DNA of 37,601 nt, taken from positions 1-37,601 of the forward strand of contig CAZEQD010000017.1 of the NCBI GenBank assembly GCA_964514305.1, given 5' to 3'. The notes beneath the pieces are model-generated. The model was given only the letters and a program-made list of their open reading frames with translations. It searched no databases and was not told the DNA's origin. Every line of letters begins with the position of its first letter. Positions within the stretch are counted from its first letter, which is position 1. A program made the translations under genes and the position numbers. Shown piece by piece: positions 1 to 7,978 of this stretch. The stretch comes from CAZEQD01 sp964514305 (GTDB lineage Bacteria > Acidobacteriota > Aminicenantia > Aminicenantales > Aminicenantaceae).

Positions 1-29
1 ACTCGATCATACAAAGGTATCACCTTCAT
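1..29 (-). CDS. groES: GroES co-chaperonin, N-terminal fragment cut by the window edge
   Basis: The nine complete codons read MKVIPLYDR, and the last two bases begin a Val codon, matching the conserved GroES N-terminus (MxxxPLxDRV). GroES caps the GroEL folding chamber in the cytoplasm. A perfect AAAGGAGG ribosome site lies at 35-42, five bases before the ATG. A consensus promoter and two CIRCE operators lie upstream, as is typical of HrcA-controlled groESL. Only the first residues are visible, so the call rests on the motif plus this regulatory context. groEL would be expected further left, outside the window. Confidence 0.85.
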
Positions 30-56
30 TTAAGCCTCCTTTAGATAAAATTATTC

Positions 57-83
57 TTAGCAGTTTAAATATAAGATTGCTAA
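57..83. promoter_or_regulatory. CIRCE operator 2 (HrcA site), at the groES transcription start
   Basis: The half-sites TTAGCAGTT and GATTGCTAA are separated by exactly 9 nt. They match the CIRCE consensus halves TTAGCACTC and GAGTGCTAA with two and one mismatches. The site starts at the -10 box and covers the expected start point, so bound HrcA would block initiation. Confidence 0.75.
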
Positions 84-110
84 TATAAAAGATTTTTTTT
101 ATTTTGTCAA
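82..110 (-). promoter_or_regulatory. groES housekeeping promoter
   Basis: The minus strand carries TTGACA at 110-105, a 17-nt spacer and TATATT at 87-82. This is a near-perfect sigma-70-type promoter. Expected transcription start is near 75, giving a leader of about 45 nt ending in AAAGGAGG. Confidence 0.85.
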
Positions 111-127
111 GAAAAAAATTGGCAAAT

Positions 128-154
128 TTAGCAATCAAACATGTAGAGTGCTAA
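128..154. promoter_or_regulatory. CIRCE operator 1 (HrcA site), overlapping the fis-like stop codon
   Basis: The half-sites TTAGCAATC and GAGTGCTAA are separated by exactly 9 nt. The right half is a perfect CIRCE match and the left half has one mismatch. The operator lies just upstream of the groES -35 box and includes the stop codon (151-153) of the small Fis-type gene. Confidence 0.9.
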
Positions 155-381
155 CTTTTAATTTTTAAAGATTTGGTAAGGTTAAGAAGAGTATTACGGT
201 GGATTCCAAGGGCTCTGGCTATGGTTGTTTTATTGCCTTTATACTTTCTAAGAGCAGTTTCTATATAAATCTTCTCAAATTCTCTTAAAGAATCTTTAAG
301 AGTTAGTTCCTTTTCAACCATTTCCTTAATTAAAGATTCTAATTTCTGATGGATATTCATATTTTTAGATTCTTTCTTCAT
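151..381 (-). CDS. Small stand-alone Fis-type helix-turn-helix DNA-binding protein
   Basis: This 76-residue protein has a charged helical N-terminus (about 8-40) and a C-terminal HTH_8/Fis fold from about residue 41. Residues KGNKTTIARALGIHRNTL form the recognition region seen at the C-terminus of Fis and of NtrC-type sigma-54 activators. No AAA+ or receiver domain is present, so it is a nucleoid-type or stand-alone regulator. The ATG at 381 has AAGGGAAAAG upstream and lies inside the 3' end of cvpA (17-nt overlap), so the two are translationally coupled. ATG at 360 (MNIHQ) is an alternative start. Its stop codon sits inside CIRCE operator 1. Targets are unknown. Confidence 0.8.
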   Translation of the reverse strand: MKKESKNMNIHQKLESLIKEMVEKELTLKDSLREFEKIYIETALRKYKGNKTTIARALGIHRNTLLNLTKSLKIKS

Positions 382-901
382 TTTCTTTTCCCTTTCTGAC
401 TACATCCTGATATGCATTCTTAAATTTTTCCTTTAGATTCTGAGGTACAAGATAATAAATAGCTTTGGTTATTTTCAGGCAATAAGGGGCAAACTGAGAA
501 CTTTTGAGGACTTCCTTGTTCACCGGAAACATCAAAAAAGCAAAGACCACCACCCCGGCAATTAGAATTCCTTTACAGAAGCCTAAAAATCCTCCTAAAA
601 TGTGATTTAAAAATTTCAAAGGCCCCTTGGCTAATTTAGAAAGCAAAGCAGCTGTCAACCAACCCAAGCCTAAGATGATAACAAAAACAGTGAAAAAACC
701 TAACAAATTGCGCAGGGCCTGGGATGAAATTAAGCGGCTATAAATTTGGCCCATATAGTTATAATTGTAAATAGCTAAAATTAGCCCGATAACTACGGCT
801 AAAAGGCCAATCAGCTGGCGGATCAAACCTTTAATAAGGCCTAGAATAATGGTCACAAACAAAATAGCCAATAAGACTATATCTAACCAATTAAAACTCA
901 T
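365..901 (-). CDS. cvpA: CvpA family inner-membrane protein
   Basis: This 178-residue protein has four hydrophobic segments and the CvpA-type start (NWLDIVLLAI followed by a Gly-rich GLIKGLIRQLIG helix). CvpA is an inner-membrane protein linked to colicin V export in E. coli and to envelope stress tolerance; its biochemical role is unclear. A strong GGAGAGG ribosome site precedes the ATG. The gene begins one base after the PHP gene stop and overlaps the fis-like gene, so it sits in the pgeF-purC-PHP-cvpA-fis run. In E. coli cvpA is next to purF, so proximity to a purine gene is a recurring theme. Confidence 0.88.
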   Translation of the reverse strand: MSFNWLDIVLLAILFVTIILGLIKGLIRQLIGLLAVVIGLILAIYNYNYMGQIYSRLISSQALRNLLGFFTVFVIILGLGWLTAALLSKLAKGPLKFLNHILGGFLGFCKGILIAGVVVFAFLMFPVNKEVLKSSQFAPYCLKITKAIYYLVPQNLKEKFKNAYQDVVRKGKENEERI

Positions 902-902
902 T

Positions 903-1793
903 TTATCCTCTCCTTCTTTTTAGTTCCTCTACCATCCAGTATTTCCCATCTTTAATGGAACCAAAAGGAATATGAGGTTTAATTCTCCCATGGAAATCAG
1001 AACCAGCCACCGGTACCAAATCAAGCTCCTTGGCTATTTTTTTATAAAACTCAGTCTGGGCTACATCATGATAAGAAGTAAAAACTTCGAGACCAACTAA
1101 GCCTTGTTCTTTAAGTAACGATAAATCTTCCTTGGTTGTTCTTTGGAAATGAGCACCTGGATGAGCTAAGACTGGCACTCCCTCTGTAAGAGGGACTTTT
1201 TCCAGGACAGTCAACAAGCTAACATTCTTCTTGGGAACAAAAGCTGGTTTATCATCCATGAAATAATCCTTATAAAATAAATAAGGAGCAAATATTTTAT
1301 TTTCACCATTTAGGTATTTTCGAAGCCGGTTATCATTTATTCTGTCGGCCTTATCCAGCAGGATTTGGGCGATGGTTACCCCCAAAGGAGGAAAAGGTTC
1401 TGATTTCTTAATCACTTCTTTCCATCTGATATCAAAATTTAATTGTTGAAGTTTGATTACTCTCTGTTTGGCTTCTTCAAATCTTCTTTTGACCACTTCA
1501 GTAATTATTTTTTTAATTACTGGCTTCCTCCAGTTCACAAAAGGAAGGAGCAGATGAAATTCCCTTCCCCTAAAAGCTGTGGTTAGTTCAATGCTGGGAA
1601 TAATCTCTACTCCTATCTTCTGAGCCCAATGAATAGCCTCTGGATAGGCAGCCAAGGTATCATGATCAGAGATAGAAATGGCCCTCAACTTTTTTTCTTT
1701 GGCTAACTTAATAAGGTGAAAGGGAGAAAAATCGCCATCACTGCTCTTATTGGAGTGAATATGAAGATCAACAGGGCCTTCATTACAACTCAT
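903..1793 (-). CDS. PHP-domain metal-dependent phosphoesterase (TrpH/YciV-like)
   Basis: This 296-residue protein has the four PHP metal motifs: DLHIHSNKSSDG (from residue 9), SDHDTL (42-47), HPGAH near 212 and GSDFHG near 265. These residues bind the two or three metals of PHP phosphoesterases. Relatives such as RnmAM (YciV/TrpH) hydrolyse 3',5'-nucleoside bisphosphates or trim RNA 5' ends; the exact substrate here is inferred. The start overlaps the end of purC by 11 nt, so the two are probably co-translated. An insertion around residues 90-190 is charged and unlike the core. Confidence 0.85.
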   Translation of the reverse strand: MSCNEGPVDLHIHSNKSSDGDFSPFHLIKLAKEKKLRAISISDHDTLAAYPEAIHWAQKIGVEIIPSIELTTAFRGREFHLLLPFVNWRKPVIKKIITEVVKRRFEEAKQRVIKLQQLNFDIRWKEVIKKSEPFPPLGVTIAQILLDKADRINDNRLRKYLNGENKIFAPYLFYKDYFMDDKPAFVPKKNVSLLTVLEKVPLTEGVPVLAHPGAHFQRTTKEDLSLLKEQGLVGLEVFTSYHDVAQTEFYKKIAKELDLVPVAGSDFHGRIKPHIPFGSIKDGKYWMVEELKRRRG

Positions 1794-2676
1794 TCTTTCC
1801 TGCCAGTCGACGGTAAATTTCTAAATATCTTTTGGAGGTCTCAGCAATTATTGAGGGTGGCAGGACCGGAGGCGCTGATTTCTTATCCCAGCCAGTTGTC
1901 TCCAGATAATCCCGAACAAACTGTTTGTCAAGGCTGGGCTGATTCTTGCCTGGAGAATAAGTATCAAGAGGCCAGAAACGGGAAGAATCAGGAGTGAAAA
2001 TTTCGTCAATTAGAAGCAGCTCTCCGTTTAGAAGACCGAATTCAAATTTAGTATCAGCTATTATAATACCTTTGGAAAGGGCATAAAGTGAGGCTTTCTG
2101 GTAAAGTTCTAAACTCGTCTTTTTGATTCTTTGAGCCAGATCGGAACCTACAAGCTTCTGCATTTCTTTAAAAGAAATATTAATATCATGCCCTTCTTCA
2201 GCCTTAGTTGAAGGAGTAAAGATACTTTGGTCAAGCCTGTCCGCCTCTTTTAGGTCGCCTGGCAACTTTAGCCCGCATATTTTGCCAGAGGCTTTATATT
2301 CTCTCCAGCCAGAACCAGCTAAGTAGCCGCGGACTATGCACTCAACCGGAATGACTTCGGTTTTGCGCACCAGCATTGACCTTTTAGCTAAAACATCTCC
2401 ATATTTCCTTAGAAAGGGAGGAAAATCATTAAGGTCGGCACTTATTAGGTGATTGGGACAGACAAGAGCGGTGTAATCAAACCAGAATTTTGAAAGCTGG
2501 GTTAAAACCTGACCTTTATGAGGAATAAGAGAGGGAAGAACATGGTCAAAAGCAGAAATACGATCAGAAGCAACTATCAGCAGCTTATTATCCAATTCAT
2601 AGATATCTCTTACCTTGCCTTTTTTAAAGAGTTTAAGCTCAGGGATTTCGATTTGAGAGTAATCATTTTTTTCCAT
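1783..2676 (-). CDS. purC: Phosphoribosylaminoimidazole-succinocarboxamide (SAICAR) synthase
   Basis: PurC joins CAIR and aspartate using ATP in de novo purine synthesis. This 297-residue protein shows the ATP-grasp-like N-terminal signature KGKVRDIY (19-26), then SDRISAFDHVLP (38-49), VRGYLAGSGWREY and, near the C-terminus, DEIFTPDSSRFWP. The length matches the longer PurC form (about 290-300 residues). The start at 2676 has no clear Shine-Dalgarno sequence. A promoter-like pair ends only 9 nt upstream. Its end overlaps the PHP gene. The pgeF-like gene ends 38 nt upstream, so purC may be read from both promoters. Confidence 0.95.
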   Translation of the reverse strand: MEKNDYSQIEIPELKLFKKGKVRDIYELDNKLLIVASDRISAFDHVLPSLIPHKGQVLTQLSKFWFDYTALVCPNHLISADLNDFPPFLRKYGDVLAKRSMLVRKTEVIPVECIVRGYLAGSGWREYKASGKICGLKLPGDLKEADRLDQSIFTPSTKAEEGHDINISFKEMQKLVGSDLAQRIKKTSLELYQKASLYALSKGIIIADTKFEFGLLNGELLLIDEIFTPDSSRFWPLDTYSPGKNQPSLDKQFVRDYLETTGWDKKSAPPVLPPSIIAETSKRYLEIYRRLAGKNEL

Positions 2677-2685
2677 GTTAGCCTA

Positions 2686-2714
2686 AGAATAAAAAAAATA
2701 AACCCAAAAAGCAA
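2686..2714 (-). promoter_or_regulatory. Promoter-like pair immediately upstream of purC
   Basis: TTGCTT (2714-2709), a 17-nt spacer and TATTCT (2691-2686) lie 9 nt before the purC ATG. A transcript from here would have almost no leader. Confidence 0.45.
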
Positions 2715-3419
2715 CTAAAACTTAAGCCCAATAAAGCTTAGCATCCGTCCTGCCTTTTCTTTATCTCGGCGGTAGGAAGGGAAAAGAGGATGGCAGTGAC
2801 TGCAAATATCAACGGTAAAAATATGTTCAGACTTAACCCCAGCTTCGATCAATTGCCTAGAATTAACTTTGGCTAAATCAAACAGATATTTATTATCGAG
2901 TCCAGCTAATGGCTCAAAAAAGGAAGGAGAAAAACCAGCCTCTAAAAACTTATGACGGACATCTTGACCAACCTCATAACAACTTCCCCTTATATGAGGG
3001 CCTAAAGCCACTTTTATTGATGAGGGACGAGCTCCATAATCTCTTTTTAGAAGCTTAATAACCGCAGAGACTAGGCATTTCTGAGTCCCTTTCCAACCAC
3101 AATGGATAGCTGCAATTACCTTTTTCTTCTCTTCTACCATGAGAATTGGCAGACAGTCAGCTGATTGAATAACAAGCAGCAATAAAGGCTGATTGGTAAT
3201 TAAAGCATCTCCCCGTAATTCATGGTCGGGTACTTCTCTTATTGAGTGGGCAATATTGGAATGAATCTGCTCCAGAAAGACAAGCTGAAAAGCTGGCCAT
3301 TGCCGGCTTTTTATTAAATATTCCTTCTTCAAATATCTATTTCCAAAACCATGAGTAAGAAAAGGAATCTTCTCAAGTTCAGAGATAGTAAGAATTTCAG
3401 GTGAAATAATAGTATCCAT
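2715..3419 (-). CDS. pgeF: PgeF/YfiH family polyphenol oxidase-fold protein (purine nucleoside phosphorylase-like)
   Basis: From the ATG at 3419 the protein is 234 residues, close to the family norm of about 240. It keeps the metal site of the family: His53 (QIHS), Cys89 (SADCLPI) and His106 (AAIHCGWKG). Members have purine nucleoside phosphorylase/adenosine deaminase activity, or correct muropeptides (PgeF). The frame is open upstream to a TTG at 3542, but that extension matches nothing recognisable and would make the protein too long. Neighbouring purC supports a purine or house-cleaning role. No strong ribosome site was seen, so the exact start is uncertain. Confidence 0.85.
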   Translation of the reverse strand: MDTIISPEILTISELEKIPFLTHGFGNRYLKKEYLIKSRQWPAFQLVFLEQIHSNIAHSIREVPDHELRGDALITNQPLLLLVIQSADCLPILMVEEKKKVIAAIHCGWKGTQKCLVSAVIKLLKRDYGARPSSIKVALGPHIRGSCYEVGQDVRHKFLEAGFSPSFFEPLAGLDNKYLFDLAKVNSRQLIEAGVKSEHIFTVDICSHCHPLFPSYRRDKEKAGRMLSFIGLKF

Positions 3420-3690
3420 AACTCTGATTTTTAATTCTATCCATATTTTAGGGCAAAGGGAAGATAATTTTCTTTCATCCGAAGCCAGTAAACCAAAAGC
3501 TGAAAGCATCCCAAAACTGTAAGTAGTAAAATTACTCACCAAGAAATGAAATTTAGCATCGATTTTCTTCTACTTTCGCTAAGCCCCCACCGCTATTGGC
3601 CTAGATGGAGAAAAATAGCTGCCTATAAATATGACCCTATTCATTATTAGCTATCACCTTTTTGAGGATGCTTACCCATAAGCTCAATTT

Positions 3691-3720
3691 TTGGCCTTTT
3701 CAGCCAGGGCTTGTTATAAT
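3691..3720 (+). promoter_or_regulatory. Promoter of the radical SAM gene
   Basis: TTGGCC (3691-3696), an 18-nt spacer and a perfect TATAAT (3715-3720) lie 7 nt before the ATG at 3728. This predicts a leaderless transcript. Confidence 0.55.
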
Positions 3721-3727
3721 AAAAAAA

Positions 3728-4675
3728 ATGGTTCAGAAAAATTTCGAGCCAGTTTATCTCAAAACTTATCGTCAGGGTTTATTCCCAGCCAAAATAGAAA
3801 AAGCCTATCTAATGCTGGAAAAATGCACCATTTGTCCACGACAGTGTAAGGTTAATCGTCTTCAGCAGGAGCTGGGTTTTTGCCGAAGTGGACTGCTGCC
3901 TGAGGTTTCTTCCTATTTTCCTCATTTTGGCGAAGAAAAACCCCTGGTTGGTTTTCATGGCTCTGGCACCATCTTCTTCACCCACTGTAATCTGAGATGT
4001 ATATTCTGCCAGAATTATGACATCAGCCATCTGGGCCAAGGAAGTCAAATTTCACTGGAAAAGCTGGCTCAAATGATGCTCGAACTGCAAAAGATGGGCT
4101 GTCATAATATAAATTTAGTCAGCCCCACTCACTATGTTCCTCAAATTCTAAAGGCTCTTCTGCTGGCTATTGAAAAGGGGCTAACTATTCCCCTTGTTTA
4201 TAACACTGGAGGCTACGATTCTTTCTCTACCTTGAAGCTTCTTGAAGGAGTAATTGATATTTATATGCCAGACTTTAAATACAGTCAAAGCCAAGTAGCT
4301 GCCCAATATTCTAAAGCAGCGGACTATCCTCAAGTAGCCAAACTGGCTTTAAAAGAGATGCATCGCCAGGTAGGAGACCTTGTCCTGGACGAAGAAGGGA
4401 TAGCCCGCCGCGGTCTTTTAGTCAGGCATTTGGTTCTTCCTCACAACCTGGCCGGAACAGCCAAAATAATAAAATTCTTAGCCTCTCAAATTTCACCCAA
4501 TACTTATGTCAACATCATGGACCAATATCATCCCTGTGGCCAGGTAGAGGCTGGCTCTCCCTTGGCCCGGAGAATAACTCCCCAAGAATATGAACAGGCT
4601 TTGGCTGCTGCCAGAGAGGCAGGTCTTACCCGCTTGGATAAAAGGGAAAAATTCCGGCTGATATGGAGATTTTAA
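3728..4675 (+). CDS. Radical SAM protein, PflA-like (COG1313 type)
   Basis: This is a 315-residue radical SAM enzyme. The cluster motif is CNLRCIFC (Cys87, Cys91, Cys94), which binds the SAM-cleaving 4Fe-4S centre. An upstream cysteine group (Cys33, Cys36, Cys40, Cys52) is typical of the COG1313 branch annotated as putative pyruvate formate-lyase activating enzyme. The substrate is unknown, and no glycyl-radical enzyme lies nearby, so PFL activation is not supported. The frame opens at 3662, but that start lies upstream of a perfect TATAAT, so the ATG at 3728 is preferred. It is convergent with the next gene and shares almost no spacer with it. Confidence 0.88.
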   Translation: MVQKNFEPVYLKTYRQGLFPAKIEKAYLMLEKCTICPRQCKVNRLQQELGFCRSGLLPEVSSYFPHFGEEKPLVGFHGSGTIFFTHCNLRCIFCQNYDISHLGQGSQISLEKLAQMMLELQKMGCHNINLVSPTHYVPQILKALLLAIEKGLTIPLVYNTGGYDSFSTLKLLEGVIDIYMPDFKYSQSQVAAQYSKAADYPQVAKLALKEMHRQVGDLVLDEEGIARRGLLVRHLVLPHNLAGTAKIIKFLASQISPNTYVNIMDQYHPCGQVEAGSPLARRITPQEYEQALAAAREAGLTRLDKREKFRLIWRF

Positions 4676-4684
4676 AACGGTCTA

Positions 4685-5152
4685 TTATTTCAGTTCAGCC
4701 AGGGTTTGATAAATGAAATTTTTATAATGCTCAATTACATCCTGGATAATTTCTTCTTTAGGCAATTTCAGCAATTCTTCCGCTTTGACCTGGGGCATAA
4801 AAAGTTCTTCTTTTGTTTCAGGCAAGGCGTTTTTACTTCTTCTGCCTTTTAAACGAAGTTTCAGCTTAAGTTCTATAGAATTTTTAGGTAGATAGATGAT
4901 ATAAGTCAAATTATCTATGCTCGAACTTGGAAAATTTATTTGAAAAGCAATATTTTTATCTTTGGCCTTTTTTATTTTAGTCTTTATTTTATATTTTTTA
5001 AGCTCATCAGCTAAACTTTCAAAAGCAGGCTCGGCTATAAATTCACAAAATTGATCAAAATCATTCAAAGTTTCCTGCTGGCATTTACTTATAACTTCTA
5101 TATCTTCAAAAAAATCAGATAAAACCTTTTTCCAAGCTGGTTCTTTCATCAT
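4685..5152 (-). CDS. Unknown cytoplasmic protein, 155 residues
   Basis: I do not recognise a family. The protein is soluble, with no signal peptide or membrane segment. It is rich in Lys, Glu and Leu, with a predicted helical N-terminus (1-50), a central region of alternating hydrophobic residues that looks like beta-strands (about 68-105, including LTYIIYLP and IELKLKLRLK) and a helical C-terminus. The start is either of two adjacent ATGs (5152 or 5149), with no clear ribosome site. It is convergent with the radical SAM gene, and codon use resembles its neighbours. Confidence 0.65.
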   Translation of the reverse strand: MMKEPAWKKVLSDFFEDIEVISKCQQETLNDFDQFCEFIAEPAFESLADELKKYKIKTKIKKAKDKNIAFQINFPSSSIDNLTYIIYLPKNSIELKLKLRLKGRRSKNALPETKEELFMPQVKAEELLKLPKEEIIQDVIEHYKNFIYQTLAELK

Positions 5153-5260
5153 TTTTAATTTTCTGACTAAGTTTAACTTATATTAACATATTTCTTTTTA
5201 ATTTTTAAAGAACAATTTTTTGTTGGAAAGTATTCTTTTTTTAATATTAAAGGAAAAAGA

Positions 5261-5426
5261 ATGAAATGAGAGCTAAAAAAAATAATTTTTTTATCAATAT
5301 TCATAATTCTGGGCTTCTGCTGGCAGAATTTAACATCTCAAACAATTGAAACTCAAGTAAAGAGTCAATTTCTAAAATAAGAAATGGCCTGGCGACAGAA
5401 GCGTTACAAACAAATGCGCTCACTTA
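5261..5426 (+). pseudogene. Decayed gene for a secreted protein (signal-peptide remnant)
   Basis: An AAAGGAAAAAG ribosome site precedes ATGs at 5261 and 5266. From 5266 the frame begins MRAKK. If one base is dropped in the A8 run (5275-5282), it continues as IIFLSIFIILGFCWQN, a classic export signal, and runs on to TAA at 5378. Beyond that stop the same frame reads EMAWRQKRYKQMRSLT up to the neighbouring convergent gene. The frameshift, internal stop and truncation suggest a dead gene, although a sequencing slip in the homopolymer could explain the frameshift alone. This accounts for most of the 274-nt gap between 5152 and 5427. Confidence 0.45.
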
Positions 5427-6404
5427 CTAGTTTGTTAACCACAGCCGGTCTTTTATCTTTTCCCAAACCTCTTTTTGACTTATTTGACTCACCTCAGGAG
5501 CACTGATAGTAGAAACGAGGCCAGCCGGTTTCCAGAGTGTTACTAAATCATGACGAAAGAGAGCTAACCCCTTGGTCCCACAAGCTGCCGCCAGATGAGT
5601 AACACCTGAATCGTTACCCAGATAAAAATGAGCTTGGCTGAGAAGGCCAGCTAGGTTAATTAAAGATGGATTCTTCAGCCAGAACCAGGTTTCAGGCCAG
5701 TTATAAGACTTTAATTCTCCTTCCAGCCAATCCTCGGCCCCTCCTGTAATTAAAGCCCCATTAACTCCTTTATCGCTAAGCCGTTCAACAAAGGCCAAAA
5801 AATTGGACAAAGGCCAGCATTTGCGGCGGCTGCCACTACCTGGGTGAATAATAACCAGCTTTTTCTCTTTCTCAAAGAAGCTGTTACCCAGGAGCTTCAA
5901 GCCTTCCTTCTGCTGCCTTTTAGTAAGCGGAAGAAATATGAACTCTTTAGAGATTGGCAAACACTCTTTTCGTCGAAAAATTTCTCCTGTCCTGCGGAAG
6001 AAATATTGAGTCAACGATTCCCTAATGCCTGGCTGAGCCTCTATTACCTTCACTTCATACTTCTTTTTAAAAGCTAACAACCTGGCCAAGATAAAGTCGT
6101 GTTTAGAATTAAACCAGCCTGTAATTAAATCAAATTTATCAAGCCAAGCTGAAAATTGAGGAGTTGGAGGCTGAGCAGGATTAAAAAAGGGTCCAATCCA
6201 GCTGGCCTCAACTGATACCAGCTCATCAACCACTCCTGTTTCCATAAGCAAAGCTCCATATTCTGGCCGGCAAATTAGGGTCATTAAGCAAGGCGAAAAT
6301 ATTTTCCGCAGAAGATTAATAGAAGGCAGAGCCACCAACAAATCGCCTAAACCACCCATTCGCCACAAAAGTAGGCTTTTAGGGAGGCAAACCATGGTTA
6401 TCAT
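5427..6404 (-). CDS. Glycosyltransferase family 9 (heptosyltransferase-like)
   Basis: This 325-residue GT-B enzyme has the GT9 N-terminal motif LLWRMGGLGDLLVALP (11-26), a donor-side HPGSGSRRKCWP motif and a C-terminal LGNDSGVTHLAAACG motif. GT9 enzymes such as WaaF and WaaC transfer heptose in LPS inner-core assembly at the cytoplasmic face; the sugar used here is not known. M1 (6404) and M4 (6395) are both possible starts. The gene follows glycerate 2-kinase by 28 nt on the same strand, so it probably shares its promoter. No other LPS-core genes are in the window. Confidence 0.88.
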   Translation of the reverse strand: MITMVCLPKSLLLWRMGGLGDLLVALPSINLLRKIFSPCLMTLICRPEYGALLMETGVVDELVSVEASWIGPFFNPAQPPTPQFSAWLDKFDLITGWFNSKHDFILARLLAFKKKYEVKVIEAQPGIRESLTQYFFRRTGEIFRRKECLPISKEFIFLPLTKRQQKEGLKLLGNSFFEKEKKLVIIHPGSGSRRKCWPLSNFLAFVERLSDKGVNGALITGGAEDWLEGELKSYNWPETWFWLKNPSLINLAGLLSQAHFYLGNDSGVTHLAAACGTKGLALFRHDLVTLWKPAGLVSTISAPEVSQISQKEVWEKIKDRLWLTN

Positions 6405-6432
6405 CTTCTGATAAACATCTTAATTTCTTTCT

Positions 6433-7833
6433 TTAGGAGGAATCGCACTCATCGCCATTTTGGGAGTGCTTCCTAGTGGTATCTATCATAAAAAGTCGGA
6501 TATCCATGACATTTGTGTGGGTTGGACCGGTAACAATCAAACCGCCAACATTTTTAAAAAAATGATAAGAATCGTTATTTTTTAAATATATTTCTGCTGG
6601 AATTCCAAGTCTACCCATTTGGTTTAGAGTAGAAGGAGAAGCCCAAGCCCCTGCTGCTTCCGTCGGCCCATCAATCCCATCAGTACCCAAGCTCATTACT
6701 AGCCAATCGACTTCTCCTGACCAACGTTGAGATGCTTCTAGCAAAAAAGCTAAGACGAACTCTTGATTTCGACCGCCCTTTCCCTTTCCTCTGACGGTCA
6801 CAGTTAGCTCGCCCCCGGCTAAGAAACAGATAGGCTTTAAAGAGGTGTTGGGAGAAGAGGCTAGATTAAAAAGAAAAGAAGCATAATATTTGGCCATCTG
6901 CTTAGCTTCTCCCTGGTCGAAAGAAGTAAGGATGGAGGTTTGAAAAGAAAGCTGTTCTGCTTTCTCCTTGGCTGCTCCTAAAGCCTTGCTATTATCACCA
7001 ATAATAAAATTATGGACCTTTTGGAAAATACTATCATTTTCTTTAAGCGTTTCCTTTAGCTTGCGTTCAATTCCCTTTTTAATGATCTTTTTAACCGATA
7101 AAGGGGCACTCGACCAAAGATTGTATTTTCTTAGAACTTGGTAAGCATCTTCATAAGTAGATGAATCCCAATAAGTAGGGCCAGAGGCTATACTTTCCAA
7201 ATCATTATGGATAACATCAGAAATGATCAAACTGATGACTGAGGCTGGATAAGCGGCCTGAGCTAAGCATCCTCCTTTGATCCGAGATAGATGCTTGCGA
7301 ACGATGTTAAGTTCTCTTATATTGGCTCCAGCCTTGAGCAGGCCATCTATTATAATTTTTTTCTCTTGTAAAGGAAGACCAGCAGCCGGCAGACTGGCTT
7401 GAGCTGAACCTCCTCCAGAAATGAGGACTATCAATAAATCATCTTGGCTTAAAGTCTCAGCTAGGCTGAGAATTCTTCGAGCAGCCACTACACTCCGCTG
7501 GTCGGGCAAGGGATGAGGAGCTGGCAAAGACTGAATTCCTTCCAAAAAAATTTTCTCCTGGGGAAGATGGAGAACAATTCCTCCTTTCAGGTAGTCTCCC
7601 ACTACTGAGAGCAGGCCCTTAGCCATAAAAGGGGCGGCTTTCCCTAGGCCTGCTACATAAACATTGGAGAAAGATTTTAAATTAAATGTCTGACCCTGAA
7701 TGATTAACTGACTGTTCTTTCTAATTACACTGGACCTGATTAAATGGCCGGGATCAACTTCAGCTAAGGCAGCTTTATAGATCATTTCTGCTTCAGCCAA
7801 AAATCTTATTTTTTTTCGATTATTTAAGTGCAT
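6433..7833 (-). CDS. gckA: Glycerate 2-kinase (MOFRL/GckA type)
   Basis: This 466-residue protein contains the DUF4147 N-terminal domain (about 15-250) with VAGLGKAAPFMA and the GGGSAQ loop, followed by a MOFRL domain (about 335-450) with FLAGGELTVTVRGKGKGGRN, SLGTDGIDGPTEAAGA and a C-terminal GPTHTNVMD motif. The family phosphorylates D-glycerate to 2-phosphoglycerate, feeding glycolysis from serine or glyoxylate breakdown. The length matches the family. The ATG at 7833 has no Shine-Dalgarno sequence and lies 8 nt after a TATAGT box. It is probably bicistronic with the GT9 gene. Confidence 0.93.
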   Translation of the reverse strand: MHLNNRKKIRFLAEAEMIYKAALAEVDPGHLIRSSVIRKNSQLIIQGQTFNLKSFSNVYVAGLGKAAPFMAKGLLSVVGDYLKGGIVLHLPQEKIFLEGIQSLPAPHPLPDQRSVVAARRILSLAETLSQDDLLIVLISGGGSAQASLPAAGLPLQEKKIIIDGLLKAGANIRELNIVRKHLSRIKGGCLAQAAYPASVISLIISDVIHNDLESIASGPTYWDSSTYEDAYQVLRKYNLWSSAPLSVKKIIKKGIERKLKETLKENDSIFQKVHNFIIGDNSKALGAAKEKAEQLSFQTSILTSFDQGEAKQMAKYYASFLFNLASSPNTSLKPICFLAGGELTVTVRGKGKGGRNQEFVLAFLLEASQRWSGEVDWLVMSLGTDGIDGPTEAAGAWASPSTLNQMGRLGIPAEIYLKNNDSYHFFKNVGGLIVTGPTHTNVMDIRLFMIDTTRKHSQNGDECDSS

Positions 7834-7841
7834 CAGGATTT

Positions 7842-7870
7842 ACTATATCTAAAAAAGATTATAATCGCAA
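7842..7870 (-). promoter_or_regulatory. Promoter of the glycerate kinase gene
   Basis: TTGCGA (7870-7865), a 17-nt spacer and TATAGT (7847-7842) end 8 nt before the ATG. This predicts a nearly leaderless mRNA. Confidence 0.5.
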
Positions 7871-7960
7871 AAAGCGAAGTAATTAAAATATTATTTCTTT
7901 TACAATAGCTGTTGATTATGGTAATAAATATTGAAATAAAAAAAACTCCAAGGGCTCATT

Positions 7961-7978
7961 ATGAGCAAAGATAGTTGA
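7961..7978 (+). other. Five-codon mini-ORF abutting the transporter start
   Basis: The sequence encodes MSKDS then TGA, and the transporter ATG follows with no gap. An AAGGG site lies 7 nt upstream of the mini-ORF ATG, whereas the transporter ATG has no ribosome site of its own. Termination-reinitiation is therefore plausible, but this may be chance. Confidence 0.3.

Noticed and set aside
3420..3542. Upstream extension of the pgeF-like frame to a TTG start
   Set aside because: The extra 41 residues match nothing in the family and would exceed the normal length.
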